A stretch of 10,749 nucleotides of DNA from SAR202 cluster bacterium (GTDB taxonomy: Bacteria; Chloroflexota; Dehalococcoidia; UBA3495), in contig VFHG01000118.1 of assembly GCA_009392075.1 (NCBI GenBank), positions 1-10,749 on the forward strand. Direction: 5' to 3'. Within the stretch, counting starts at the first letter, position 1. Every line of letters starts with the position of its first letter. Positions 1 to 7,131 of the stretch are shown here, piece by piece. The notes beneath the pieces are model-generated. The model did no database searches and had not been told where the DNA came from. It saw only the letters and a list, made by a program, of their open reading frames with translations. A program made the translations under genes and the position numbers.

Positions 1-859
1 TGGCCTTGGGCAATTCGCCCCGGAACTCTTGGAATAAACGATTAACGTTGATCAGGATTCTCTCCGGCTCCACCCAGTTGGCATATTCGCCCAGGCGGAT
101 GGCCCGGCAAGTTTCTTCGGCGCTTGAGCCCCGGTCAAAGTGCAGGCGGGACGTTCGCTTGACCAACCGAAGATACTTCAAGGTTTTGCCAACCGCCTCC
201 TTGTCGCTCACAGGACCGTGCCCCGGCATCAGTGTGGTGACATCCAGATGATTCAGGATACCGTTCGTTATCTTGATCCAATTGCTTACGTGCCCGTCCC
301 GCGCCAACGGAGTCAGGTAGTGGAATGCAACGTCACCTGAGAACAACACCTTCTCTTGGGGCAGGTATACCATGGTGTCCCCATAGGTATGGGCCGGACC
401 CGGATGGAGCAATTCGATCACCCGGTCACCCATGTGGACGATCATTTTGTCCTCGTAGGTGACGGTTGCGGGAGTAAGCTGGGTCTTGAGCCAGTCCTCT
501 CGGTATTGGGGCCATCGTTCACTCAACATGTTGATGTCGGCGCCCCTAGTGAGCATGGCTTCCCGGCATCCACGGTGAGAAACCACCTCCGTGGGCAGAT
601 AGAACTGGTTGCCAAATGAGTGGTCCACATGATGATGCGTGTTGACAACGTATCTGATTGGTTTATCGGTTACTTTGCGGATCTCTTTTATATATGGATC
701 AACCAAACTAGCGACCATCATGGCGTCAATCACCATCACGCCGTCATCTTCGACTATGAACCCAGAGTTGCAGATATCCCATCCGACCCCACTATGGACG
801 TAGGCGAAGACGTTCTCGGCAATCTCTTGCACCCCAGACTTCCAGGAAGGTATCGGCAT
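1..859 (-). CDS. MBL-fold metallo-hydrolase (3' end outside window)
   Basis: I translated this frame directly: 286 codons are open from an ATG at 857-859 to the left edge, where the gene is cut off near its C-terminus. It is a metallo-beta-lactamase-fold hydrolase. The signature HHHVDH places metal ligands at H75, H77, D79 and H80. Further ligands are H157 in PAHTYGD, D176 in FSGDVAF and H214 in MPGHGP, so the dinuclear zinc site looks complete. No signal peptide is apparent, so it is probably cytoplasmic. The start is well supported by GGAGGT five bases upstream. It lies 76 bp downstream of the carbon-nitrogen hydrolase gene on the same strand and is probably co-transcribed. The substrate cannot be read from sequence; this broad family includes beta-lactamases, lactonases, thioesterase-like enzymes and quinoprotein-relay proteins. 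The fold is certain, the reaction is not. Confidence 0.9.
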   Translation of the reverse strand, partial: MPIPSWKSGVQEIAENVFAYVHSGVGWDICNSGFIVEDDGVMVIDAMMVASLVDPYIKEIRKVTDKPIRYVVNTHHHVDHSFGNQFYLPTEVVSHRGCREAMLTRGADINMLSERWPQYREDWLKTQLTPATVTYEDKMIVHMGDRVIELLHPGPAHTYGDTMVYLPQEKVLFSGDVAFHYLTPLARDGHVSNWIKITNGILNHLDVTTLMPGHGPVSDKEAVGKTLKYLRLVKRTSRLHFDRGSSAEETCRAIRLGEYANWVEPERILINVNRLFQEFRGELPKA

Positions 860-864
860 TGTGC

Positions 865-870
865 ACCTCC
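865..870 (-). promoter_or_regulatory. Strong ribosome binding site of the MBL hydrolase
   Basis: GGAGGT on the minus strand, five bases before the ATG at 859. It fixes the start of a gene whose other end lies outside the window. Confidence 0.8.
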
Positions 871-935
871 GCCGGTCAAAATATAGCGTGGGAACTCATC
901 GATGTTTTCGCGGACACAGCCAATAATTCAATAAG

Positions 936-1805
936 CTATAGCGCCGTCAGGCCGCCGTAGGTTTCCGGACGCCGATCACGGAAAAATTGCCATGTGGACC
1001 TGACTTCGCTTATCTCGTCCAGATCCAGGTCCGCCACAATCACTTCGTCGTGGTCACGGGAACCCTGAACGAGTATTTCCCCTTTTGGGTTGCAGAAATA
1101 GCTCTTCCCAAAGAACTCTCCAATGTTCCAAGGTTGTTCGTTGCCCACCCGATTGATAGCGCCTACGAAATACCCGTTGGCCACGGCGTGGGCAGGTTGC
1201 TCGAGTTCCCAAAGGTGTTCGGATAATCCCGCGACCGTCGCGGACGGATTGAAAACGATCTCGGCGCCGTTTAGCCCCAGGGCCCTAGCGCCTTCGGGAA
1301 AGTGGCGGTCGTAGCAGATGTACACACCTATCGTTCCAACGCTGGTGGTGAATACCGGATAGCCGCTGTTCCCGGGCTTGAAGTAGAACTTCTCCCAGAA
1401 TCCAGGAGCCAGATGGGGAATGTGTGTCTTTCGGTACTTGCCTAAGTAAGAGCCGTCGGAGTCCAGCACCGCTGCAGTGTTATAGAAAACGCCGGCCATC
1501 TCCTCTTCGTAAACCGGAACGATCAGCACCATATTGTGCAATTTCGCCAGATCCTGCATCAGGCGGACCGTTGGCCCATCGGGTACGCGTTCTACCATTG
1601 AGTACCAACGGGCGTCCTGTTCCGCACAGAAATAAGGTCCGTAAAAGAGTTCTTGCAGGCAGAGTACCCGTACGCCCCCGGCTGCCGCTTGCTCAATCAA
1701 TGAGATGTGTTTGTCAATCATAAATTGCTTCAGCTGGTCCAATGCCTGTGGCGCATCGGCGCCAACGCTGGCTTGAATCAACCCTGCTCGGACAATTCTC
1801 GGCAT
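936..1805 (-). CDS. Carbon-nitrogen hydrolase, beta-ureidopropionase / N-carbamoylputrescine amidase-like
   Basis: A 289-residue member of the nitrilase superfamily, full length for single-domain members. The catalytic Glu-Lys-Cys triad is present: E52 in CLQELFYGP, K126 in KYRKTHIPH and C164 in YICYDRHFPEG. The stretch FNPSATVAGLSEHLWELE around 185-202, the INRVGNE motif near 217 and the C-terminal RDRRPETY resemble beta-ureidopropionases. The EKFYFKPGN segment at 138-146 recalls N-carbamoylputrescine amidases. The expected chemistry is hydrolysis of an N-carbamoyl or other amide, releasing an amine or amino acid, with CO2 and ammonia for carbamoyl substrates; the protein should be cytoplasmic. 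The ATG at 1805 follows a GGGG-rich ribosome site after about five bases. It sits between the GMC oxidoreductase gene (86 bp upstream) and the MBL gene, all on the minus strand. No dihydropyrimidinase is visible, so a pyrimidine-degradation role is only a possibility. Confidence 0.92.
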   Translation of the reverse strand: MPRIVRAGLIQASVGADAPQALDQLKQFMIDKHISLIEQAAAGGVRVLCLQELFYGPYFCAEQDARWYSMVERVPDGPTVRLMQDLAKLHNMVLIVPVYEEEMAGVFYNTAAVLDSDGSYLGKYRKTHIPHLAPGFWEKFYFKPGNSGYPVFTTSVGTIGVYICYDRHFPEGARALGLNGAEIVFNPSATVAGLSEHLWELEQPAHAVANGYFVGAINRVGNEQPWNIGEFFGKSYFCNPKGEILVQGSRDHDEVIVADLDLDEISEVRSTWQFFRDRRPETYGGLTAL

Positions 1806-1891
1806 ACTACCCCTAGGCGAGTCAATTTACTGGGTCGGGGACATGACGATTCCACATACCAAATACTTAAGTAGCGCTGATTTATGCCCGG

Positions 1892-3466
1892 TTAAACCTG
1901 CGCTATCCACTGGACGGCACGTTCCGCCATCATGAGGACCGTTGCATGGCTACCGCCTGACCTTGTGATTCGCGGCTTCACTGACGCATCGACCACCGAC
2001 AACCCGGTAACTCCCTTGACGCTGCAGTATTGGTCAACCACCGCCATCGGGTCCGAATCGGGCCCCATCTTGCATGTCCCGGAAACGTGCCTGGCTGATC
2101 CGACGGTCTTGCGTATGTACAGGTCCAAAGCGTCGTCGTCGGCCAAAATGTCATCCGAGGGATGGAGACGGAAATCGCACACGTCCTTGTACGTTTCGGA
2201 TTCAAGGAATCCAACCGCCTTCCGTATACCTTCCCGCACCCGGCGGCGGTCGTTTGGATCCTGGAGATAACAATAGTTAAATGTGGGTTGCTCTGAGGGA
2301 TCAGAAGACGCAAGCCTGACGTATCCCGACCCGTCTGGCAACCCGAGTGTGACCGAGAGTCGAGCTACGCGGTCGGCTGGGATGTCGTCATTTAGGAACT
2401 TGGTCCGCAAACCGGGGACGCGTTCCGGCCGTTCATCTACCATTGGAGTCGTCCTCAGCAACATGTCGTTCATTTCGGTTGACCCGTCGGAAGTGTAGTG
2501 CAGGCCAAAGTGCACCGCATCAAAATCGCCGTGAAGGGACAGTCCGTCTTTGACTTTGAAGGTAACTTGAGCGCTCAGATGGTTCATAAGGTTCTGACCC
2601 ACCCCAGGAAGGTCATTAACGATGGGTATTCCGAATTGCTCAAGTTGGTCCTTGGGGCCGATTCCCGACAGCATGAGCAGGTGGGGCGACTTGAGAGCCC
2701 CGGCGCTCAACACAACACGGTCTGCTTCAACGTTGAAGACCTCTCCACCACTTTCTACTTCCACGCCCACGGCTTTTCGGTTTTCGATCAACACCCTCCT
2801 GACGAAAACTCCCCCCCTTACCGTAAGATTAAGACAGTGGCGCATGGGATTTAAGTGAGTGATAGCAGCGCTCATCCTCCAGCCGTCTAGATTGTTCGAC
2901 GGCCACACCCCAACACCCGCCGGGTTCGGACCATTGGTATCCTCAACTGCCCCGTAACCCTCGTCCAAACAGGCTGCGTGGAAGGCCTTTTGTATATCTG
3001 GCCATGGACCTGATTGACGACGCCTTACCGGTATCGGACCGTCGGTCCCGTGAAAATCATCCCGGATGTCGAGGTCGTGTTCAGATTTTCTAAAGAACGG
3101 AAGGACTTTGTCATAGGACCATTCATCATTGCCCATGGCGGCCCACGAGTCGAAATCCTCGGGTAGCCCTCTCTGCATTGCCTGACCATTGATTGACGAT
3201 CCCCCTCCGATCACTTTGCCCTGGGCCACATGTGTCTCACCTTGCTCCTCGGTGAGCGTTCCCCGTAGGGCCCAGTTGTGTTCCGATTCTGGGGATTCGG
3301 CAAAACTTGTGTTACCGAACTTTATCTCGTCCGGGAGGAGGTCTGGATCGGGGTAATCCGTCCCGGCTTCGAGCAACAGAACGGAAGTATTCGAGTTTTC
3401 GGCCAATCTACTGGCCAACACCGAACCAGCTGCTCCCCCGCCTACGATAACAACGTCATATTTCAT
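1892..3466 (-). CDS. GMC-family FAD-dependent oxidoreductase (choline dehydrogenase-like)
   Basis: A 524-residue glucose-methanol-choline oxidoreductase, the usual length for bacterial members. The N-terminal Rossmann motif VGGGAAGS (residues 8-15), with acidic E33 in LLLEAG, binds the FAD adenosine part. GMC signature 1 lies around 82-100 (GKVIGGGSSINGQAM) and signature 2 around 256-270 (GALKSPHLLMLSGIGP). The catalytic pair is visible near the C-terminus: H460 in SARHVSGTCKMG, and H507 in GGSHATVLMMAE where choline oxidase has Asn. It should oxidise an alcohol or related C-OH group to a carbonyl; the substrate and electron acceptor are unknown, and an oxidase cannot be told from a dehydrogenase. 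No signal peptide is seen. The ATG at 3466 has a GAAGGA ribosome site at suitable spacing. It is probably first in a transcript with the carbon-nitrogen hydrolase and MBL genes. Confidence 0.93.
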   Translation of the reverse strand: MKYDVVIVGGGAAGSVLASRLAENSNTSVLLLEAGTDYPDPDLLPDEIKFGNTSFAESPESEHNWALRGTLTEEQGETHVAQGKVIGGGSSINGQAMQRGLPEDFDSWAAMGNDEWSYDKVLPFFRKSEHDLDIRDDFHGTDGPIPVRRRQSGPWPDIQKAFHAACLDEGYGAVEDTNGPNPAGVGVWPSNNLDGWRMSAAITHLNPMRHCLNLTVRGGVFVRRVLIENRKAVGVEVESGGEVFNVEADRVVLSAGALKSPHLLMLSGIGPKDQLEQFGIPIVNDLPGVGQNLMNHLSAQVTFKVKDGLSLHGDFDAVHFGLHYTSDGSTEMNDMLLRTTPMVDERPERVPGLRTKFLNDDIPADRVARLSVTLGLPDGSGYVRLASSDPSEQPTFNYCYLQDPNDRRRVREGIRKAVGFLESETYKDVCDFRLHPSDDILADDDALDLYIRKTVGSARHVSGTCKMGPDSDPMAVVDQYCSVKGVTGLSVVDASVKPRITRSGGSHATVLMMAERAVQWIAQV

Positions 3467-3546
3467 GGATTTTCCTTCATTGAATCTACTTCTGGACTAG
3501 GATCTTTCAGGTTTAACCAAGTCCTAGAGTGGTGAATATCTCGGTG

Positions 3547-3575
3547 ATACTACACTGAGGCTAAATATTGGGCAA
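3547..3575 (-). promoter_or_regulatory. Candidate sigma70-type promoter for the GMC gene
   Basis: On the minus strand TTGCCC (3570-3575) and TAGTAT (3547-3552) are 17 bases apart, each matching four of six consensus positions. This would start transcription about 75 bases before the GMC start codon. It is the best pair I found in the 222-bp gap at 3467-3688. Such matches are common by chance. Confidence 0.3.
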
Positions 3576-3688
3576 CAATAATCGCCGATGAGAAGGCCAT
3601 CAAAAAGATGCAAAGGGATTGCGGCGCTCCGCGAACACAAAAATTGAAAGCCTGTCGTCTAGCATACCGAGATCCAACGGCTTTAATG

Positions 3689-3934
3689 CTAGCCGCTTGA
3701 ATCAATGAATCGGCGGACTAATTCCCATGCTCCCGTGCCCATTTTCGTTTCCAAATCGACCCAACGTAGATCGCCACCGAACTCTTTTGACATTTCAGCG
3801 ACAACTGCCGGTCTATTCGACATTCCCTCTTCTTCGCTATCGATCGACCAATCAACGTCCTTGTTGATCCAAACCCTTCCATGAGGAGGGACATTCGCCC
3901 AGAACGTAACCACGTAGCCATATTCCCTCTTCAT
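3689..3934 (-). CDS. Small acidic, tryptophan-rich protein of unknown function
   Basis: An 81-residue ORF that I do not recognise. It is soluble-looking, has five tryptophans (W12, W22, W29, W58, W70), an acidic stretch DSEEEG near 32-37, and no membrane segment or cysteine. The alternating hydrophobic/charged pattern (YGYVVTFWANV, then GRVWINKDVDWSID) suggests a short beta-rich fold, which is inference. The ATG at 3934 comes only 17 bp after the stop of the epoxide hydrolase gene on the same strand, so translation is probably coupled. The ribosome site is weak: GAG about six bases upstream. Its close downstream position and amino-acid composition favour a real gene over a chance ORF. A 67-residue ORF in another frame inside it has a less protein-like composition and was discarded. 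The role is unknown. Confidence 0.6.
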   Translation of the reverse strand: MKREYGYVVTFWANVPPHGRVWINKDVDWSIDSEEEGMSNRPAVVAEMSKEFGGDLRWVDLETKMGTGAWELVRRFIDSSG

Positions 3935-3951
3935 CCTTAGCTCGATATGCC

Positions 3952-5103
3952 CTACCGCAGCCCTCGGAAAAACTTCCTGATATCCTCAACCAACCTATCC
4001 GGTTCCTCCAGCGCAGCAAAGTGCCCGCCGCTGGGCATATCCGTCCATTGTTGAATGTTGAAGGAACGCTCGGCCCATTCCCTCAGCGGCACGCTGTTCT
4101 CACGTGGGAACGAAGCGATGGCCACCGGTACCTGGATCTTCTCGTCTTTCGCCAGGTCCCAAGCCTGAAAGAACGACTCGTAGTAGAGCCTGGTCGATGA
4201 GTTGATGGACTGGGTCACCCAGTAGATTGTGATGGTGGTAAGCAGTTCGTCTTTGGTGAACCGGGATTCCACGTCTCCGCCGCAGTCGCTCCAGGTCCGG
4301 TATTTCTCTACGATCCATGCTGCCAACCCAGCCGGAGAATCGTTCAGGCCGTATGACAGTGTTTGCGGTTTGGTGGCTTGGATGTGGGAATAGCCGCCCT
4401 CGTCCGCCAACCACTGGACCCTCTGGGCGAGCATCGCCTTTTCGGCTTCTGACAACTCCCTGGTGCCTGGACCCTGGTATGGCGTGGGGCTACTTGTAGA
4501 CGTGGTATGGATTCCGATCACTTTGTCCCCGTGGGAGAGTCCCAGCTTGGCCGTGACTCTGGCGCCCCAGTCGCCCCCTTGGGCGGCGAACCTCTGGTAG
4601 CCAAGATTCTCCGACATGAGTTTGGCCCACAGATCGCCGATGGAGAGAACACTCAGGCCACGTTTATCGGTGGCGTCTGAGAACCCATAGCCCGGCATAG
4701 ATGGGGCCACAACGTCGAAGGCGTCGGCTGGGTCTCCGCCATGGCTCGCAGGGTCACTAAGCATGGGGATGACTTTGTACATTTCGAAGAAGGTGCCAGG
4801 CCAGCCGTGGGTGATCACCAGCGGCATTGGATTAGGCCCCTTTCCCTTCTCGTGGATGAAGTGGATGTTCAGTCCGTCTACTTCGCTCTTGAAATGGGAG
4901 AAGGAGTTGATCAACTTCTCCTGGGCGTGCCAATCGAACTTGGTCCGCCAGTACTCCACCAACTCTTTGACGTAATCAAGGTTGCTGCCGTAATCCCAGC
5001 CGGTACCGGGCAGCTCGTCGGGCCACCGAGTGCGCTCCAGCCTAGATTTCAGGTCGTCGAGGACCGAGTCCGGAATTTCTATCTTGTACGGTTGGACGGC
5101 CAT
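3952..5103 (-). CDS. Epoxide hydrolase (EHN domain plus alpha/beta-hydrolase fold)
   Basis: A 383-residue protein of the microsomal-type epoxide hydrolase family. Residues 4-110 fit the epoxide hydrolase N-terminal region, with the typical SRLERTRWPDE and YWRTKFDW segments, followed by an alpha/beta-hydrolase core. The oxyanion motif HGWPG spans 99-103. The nucleophile is D178 in QGGDWGA, where esterases have Ser. The likely charge-relay acid is E335 in SFPREN, by analogy with FPFE of microsomal epoxide hydrolase, and the base is H361 in SGGHFAALEEP. Candidate lid tyrosines are Y251 and Y307/Y308. The reaction would be hydration of an epoxide to a vicinal diol through an ester intermediate. 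AGGAGA seven bases before the ATG at 5103 supports the start, and a good candidate promoter lies just upstream. The substrate is unknown; neighbouring oxidoreductases and hydrolases suggest degradation or detoxification of organic compounds. Confidence 0.93.
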   Translation of the reverse strand: MAVQPYKIEIPDSVLDDLKSRLERTRWPDELPGTGWDYGSNLDYVKELVEYWRTKFDWHAQEKLINSFSHFKSEVDGLNIHFIHEKGKGPNPMPLVITHGWPGTFFEMYKVIPMLSDPASHGGDPADAFDVVAPSMPGYGFSDATDKRGLSVLSIGDLWAKLMSENLGYQRFAAQGGDWGARVTAKLGLSHGDKVIGIHTTSTSSPTPYQGPGTRELSEAEKAMLAQRVQWLADEGGYSHIQATKPQTLSYGLNDSPAGLAAWIVEKYRTWSDCGGDVESRFTKDELLTTITIYWVTQSINSSTRLYYESFFQAWDLAKDEKIQVPVAIASFPRENSVPLREWAERSFNIQQWTDMPSGGHFAALEEPDRLVEDIRKFFRGLR

Positions 5104-5137
5104 TCGTTTCTCTCCTACGTCTCACAAGCTGGCGGTT

Positions 5138-5166
5138 ATTATCCTCAACATAGGATTCCGAGGCAA
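5138..5166 (-). promoter_or_regulatory. Candidate sigma70-type promoter for the epoxide hydrolase gene
   Basis: Minus strand: TTGCCT at 5161-5166 (four of six), a 17-base spacer, and GATAAT at 5138-5143 (five of six). A start site near 5131 would give a leader of about 28 bases that includes the AGGAGA ribosome site at 5111-5116. Spacing and position are both good; it is unproven. Confidence 0.5.
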
Positions 5167-5282
5167 GGGACGGTTCAACTCGCTATAGCCTGGGCGTGGA
5201 ACGGCTGTTGACGCGGTTCAATGCCACTCCTAAACTGCCAGCAGGCAATCGCGAGGAGATGGAGAGGGGAGAAGCCTTAGAT

Positions 5283-5519
5283 ATAAAGACAATGACATGT
5301 GAAGACCTAACCGGAGCCTGAGATTTAGAGTTTCATCCCGAGACATTTGACGAAATTGCGGAAATGTCGAAGAAACATAGAATGGAAATGTTCTAACAAG
5401 GCGACCAAGCTCACCTCGGAGCGGTGGAAAAAATGAAAGCCTTGATGAGCGAACCGGAAGCGATGAAAAAGTGGTTCGAGTCGGTCCAGAGAACGTTTGA
5501 CGCTCTGCCCGAAAACTAG
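5283..5519 (+). pseudogene. Decayed DUF1059-like small protein gene with two in-frame stops
   Basis: One plus-strand frame reads as a coherent protein interrupted by TGA (5319-5321) and TAA (5394-5396) before a final TAG (5517-5519). The pieces are IKTMTCEDLTGA, DLEFHPETFDEIAEMSKKH continuing to RMEMF, and QGDQAHLGAVEKMKALMSEP continuing to FDALPEN. The first part fits the DUF1059 pattern C-x-D-L-x-G-x-C-D followed by ET..EI and H; the TGA sits exactly where the second Cys is expected. From memory, relatives read MKTMTC at the start and a Gln where the TAA stands; here the presumed initiator is ATA (5283). All three differences are single-base changes. The plus-strand direction would have made it the first gene before the amidohydrolase. 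An AGGGGAG purine run at 5265-5271 could be its old ribosome site. Sequencing error cannot explain three separate lesions easily. The function of DUF1059 proteins is not known to me. Confidence 0.7.
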
Positions 5520-5560
5520 ACAGGCTTCAAGCGAATAACCGGAGCTTTTCCTGCTAAGAA

Positions 5561-5589
5561 TTCACCGGTAAAACGGAATAACTGATAAA
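5561..5589 (+). promoter_or_regulatory. Weak candidate promoter for the amidohydrolase gene
   Basis: TTCACC (5561-5566) and GATAAA (5584-5589) are 17 bases apart, each with four of six consensus matches, about 30 bases before the start codon. Transcription could also enter from further upstream through the decayed gene. Confidence 0.25.
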
Positions 5590-5617
5590 TTCAGGCTAAG
5601 AAAAAGGGGTAAATACG

Positions 5618-6472
5618 ATGGCTTCTCGGACGCTCACAATCGACTCGCAGGTACATTCATACGAGCGCAATACTCCAGCACGACCTTGGCATGATGTTTT
5701 AGTGGGCCCAGACGAGGTCACCGGCGATGAAATGGTGGCTGCCATGGACGCGGTGGGCGTCGACGGGGCATTGCTGATATCGCCGTACCGTATGTACCAC
5801 TACGACGCCAGCTATGCGCTGGAGGTGTACGCCAAGCATCCAGGCCGGTTTGGCGTGATTAAGCCATTAGACCCCAAGTCAGAAACGATCGCCGACGACT
5901 TTGCCGAATGGGCCGGGACACCGGGTGTGGTAGGGGCCCGCATCATGATCGCGGGCCAGGTGTTCGAGGCCGACGACCGGGGGCTAAATGAGATTCTGGC
6001 CGGCGGCGCCAAAGCTGGTATCCCGGTGAACGTGATGTGTTCGGACAATCTGCCGCTCATGGCTGAACTGGCGCGCCGCAATCCACACACTCAGATAGTT
6101 ATTGACCATGTGGGCCTGGCACAGCCCTTTGTGCCTCCCGCCCCTCCGGAGCCATTCGCTGACCTGGCCAACGTGCTCTCTCTCGCGGAACTGGACAACG
6201 TCGCCATCAAGATCTCCGGGGCTTGCACACTGTCCCATCAGCCGTTCCCGTACGCGGACATTTGGGAGTCGCTGGGCAAGATATTCAGCGTGTTCGGATT
6301 CGGCCGGTGCCTGTGGGGAACGGACTGGACCAGGGCGGTGGAGCTGTTGGACTACGAGCAGGGAGTTGAATCGTTCAGGGTCACCGACCAACTCTCGGAT
6401 TCAGAGCGTTCTGAGCTCATGGGTGGGTCACTGGCGAAGATTTATAATTGGTCGCCAACGAAAGGCGGGTAG
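5618..6472 (+). CDS. Amidohydrolase-2 family TIM-barrel hydrolase, first metal-ligand His replaced by Gln
   Basis: A 284-residue amidohydrolase-superfamily protein of the amidohydrolase_2 / COG3618 type. The N-terminal strand reads TIDSQVHSYERN, so the usual H-x-H is Q11-V-H13. Other expected active-site residues are present: H164 in VIDHVGLAQP, K198 in AIKISG, and D236 in CLWGTDWTRA. The best-studied relative of this group, LigI (2-pyrone-4,6-dicarboxylate lactonase), is known to work without a divalent metal, so the missing His need not mean inactivity. The reaction is probably hydrolysis of a lactone, ester or amide, or a related decarboxylation; the substrate is unknown. The ATG at 5618 follows an AAGGGG ribosome site by about eight bases. 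It is the only plus-strand gene in this half of the window, diverges from the epoxide hydrolase, and converges on the receiver remnant. Confidence 0.9.
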   Translation: MASRTLTIDSQVHSYERNTPARPWHDVLVGPDEVTGDEMVAAMDAVGVDGALLISPYRMYHYDASYALEVYAKHPGRFGVIKPLDPKSETIADDFAEWAGTPGVVGARIMIAGQVFEADDRGLNEILAGGAKAGIPVNVMCSDNLPLMAELARRNPHTQIVIDHVGLAQPFVPPAPPEPFADLANVLSLAELDNVAIKISGACTLSHQPFPYADIWESLGKIFSVFGFGRCLWGTDWTRAVELLDYEQGVESFRVTDQLSDSERSELMGGSLAKIYNWSPTKGG

Positions 6473-6517
6473 GGAGTTTGGACGATGGGTCCGTAGACCT
6501 GGCGGAGGCTGATCTTT

Positions 6518-6799
6518 TTACGTATGGGATTTAGCCGTATTCGATTCTTCAGGATTTAGGTTCAAAGAACGCTCCAGAACAAAGTCCAATTCTGGGTGTT
6601 CCCATGGCTTAGTAAATCGGTACTTAACACCCAGCTCGATCGCCCGCAAAGTTATGTTAGGGGTGCTGACCGCAGTTACCAATACAACCGGAATATTTTT
6701 CGTGTCCGGGTTCCCTCGCAACTCCGTGATCAAATCGATACTGTCTACCAGACGCAGAAAATCGATAGTTCTTGCCTTTCTCAATCGGAAATCGCGTCT
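6518..6799 (-). pseudogene. C-terminal half of a response-regulator receiver domain (remnant)
   Basis: This frame, open from after a TAA at 6800-6802 to a TAA at 6518-6520, encodes the second half of a CheY-like receiver domain. IPVVLVTAVSTPNITLRAIE and GVKYRFTKPW match strand 4 with its conserved Thr, helix 4, and strand 5 with its conserved Lys-Pro. DLITELRGNPDTK matches the helix-3 region. The N-terminal half with the acidic pocket is absent. The strand carrying the phospho-acceptor Asp is also abnormal: DFLRLVDSIDL is about seven residues too short to hold the usual Asp-x-x-Met-Pro loop. No ATG exists; a TTG at 6784 is the only plausible start of an 88-residue product. A 9-bp repeat (AAATCGATA at 6732-6740 and 6759-6767) flanks the shortened part. 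I call it a truncated, probably non-functional remnant located just after the GIY-YIG gene. Confidence 0.65.
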
Positions 6800-6813
6800 T
6801 TACCAAGTAGCTT

Positions 6814-7116
6814 TTAGACCTGATTACCACCCTTCCCGTTTCCACATCGCTGGCTGGTGTTGCCATGCGACGCTCCTCCGGAAACAAGTAAGAGTTTCGC
6901 TTTGCGGTCCAAGACCTTTATATTGTTCTCGCGTTTCGAGGCGAGTCCCCGGCTTTGGAAGACTTCTTCGAAAACAAGCTGGAATGGCCCGCGACCCTTG
7001 GTGTATTTCGCTCCCTGCCCGGATTCGTGCTCGGCGATACGCCGGCTCAGATCATTGGTGATACCGGTGTATAACGTACCGTCGGCGCAACGCAGGATGT
7101 AGACCGTCCAGTCCAT
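6814..7116 (-). CDS. GIY-YIG nuclease-domain protein (UPF0213/YhbQ-like)
   Basis: A 100-residue single-domain GIY-YIG protein. The motif pair appears as VYIL (residues 5-8) and YTGIT (16-20). The catalytic Arg is R25 or R26 in NDLSRRIAEH, with H30 following. The metal-binding Glu is E63 in SKRENNIK, and GAKYTKGRGP (35-44) is typical of the family. Relatives usually end near the equivalent of residue 80. Here a glycine- and asparagine-rich tail of about 20 residues follows, possibly reading into unrelated or decayed sequence towards the receiver remnant. Family members are small proteins with presumed structure-specific nuclease activity and unclear physiological role. The ATG at 7116 has only a weak GAG ribosome site and lies 15 bp after the stop of the cysteine-rich ORF, suggesting one transcript. 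Confidence 0.85.
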   Translation of the reverse strand: MDWTVYILRCADGTLYTGITNDLSRRIAEHESGQGAKYTKGRGPFQLVFEEVFQSRGLASKRENNIKVLDRKAKLLLVSGGASHGNTSQRCGNGKGGNQV

Positions 7117-7131
7117 GCTCTCGCCGGTGAA

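Larger units (their letters stand above)
5104..5617. other. Divergent intergenic region between epoxide hydrolase and amidohydrolase genes
   Basis: A 514-bp stretch with no intact gene. Its left part holds the ribosome site and candidate promoter of the epoxide hydrolase (minus strand). Its middle holds a decayed small gene on the plus strand (5283-5519). Its right part holds the leader of the amidohydrolase gene. No tRNA-like structure or clear terminator was seen. Confidence 0.7.

Noticed and set aside
6..886. Four plus-strand ORFs of 66-88 codons at the left end.
   Set aside because: They are antisense shadows of the MBL-fold gene, which has all its metal-binding motifs on the minus strand.
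3467..3688. Inverted repeat CTAGGA/TCCTAG near 3495-3530 as an operator.
   Set aside because: Six-base arms with a 19-base loop are expected by chance in this much sequence.
4741..5211. A 156-codon plus-strand ORF crossing the epoxide hydrolase start.
   Set aside because: It lies antisense to conserved epoxide hydrolase sequence and shows no recognisable domain.
5319..5321. TGA at the expected Cys of the DUF1059-like frame as a selenocysteine codon.
   Set aside because: A TAA also interrupts the same frame at 5394-5396 and the presumed start is ATA, so decay explains all lesions. I saw no clear SECIS-like hairpin.
6473..6517. Hairpin GGTC-CGTA-GACC followed by a short T run as an intrinsic terminator after the amidohydrolase.
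   Set aside because: The stem is only four base pairs and the T run is about 16 bases away from it.
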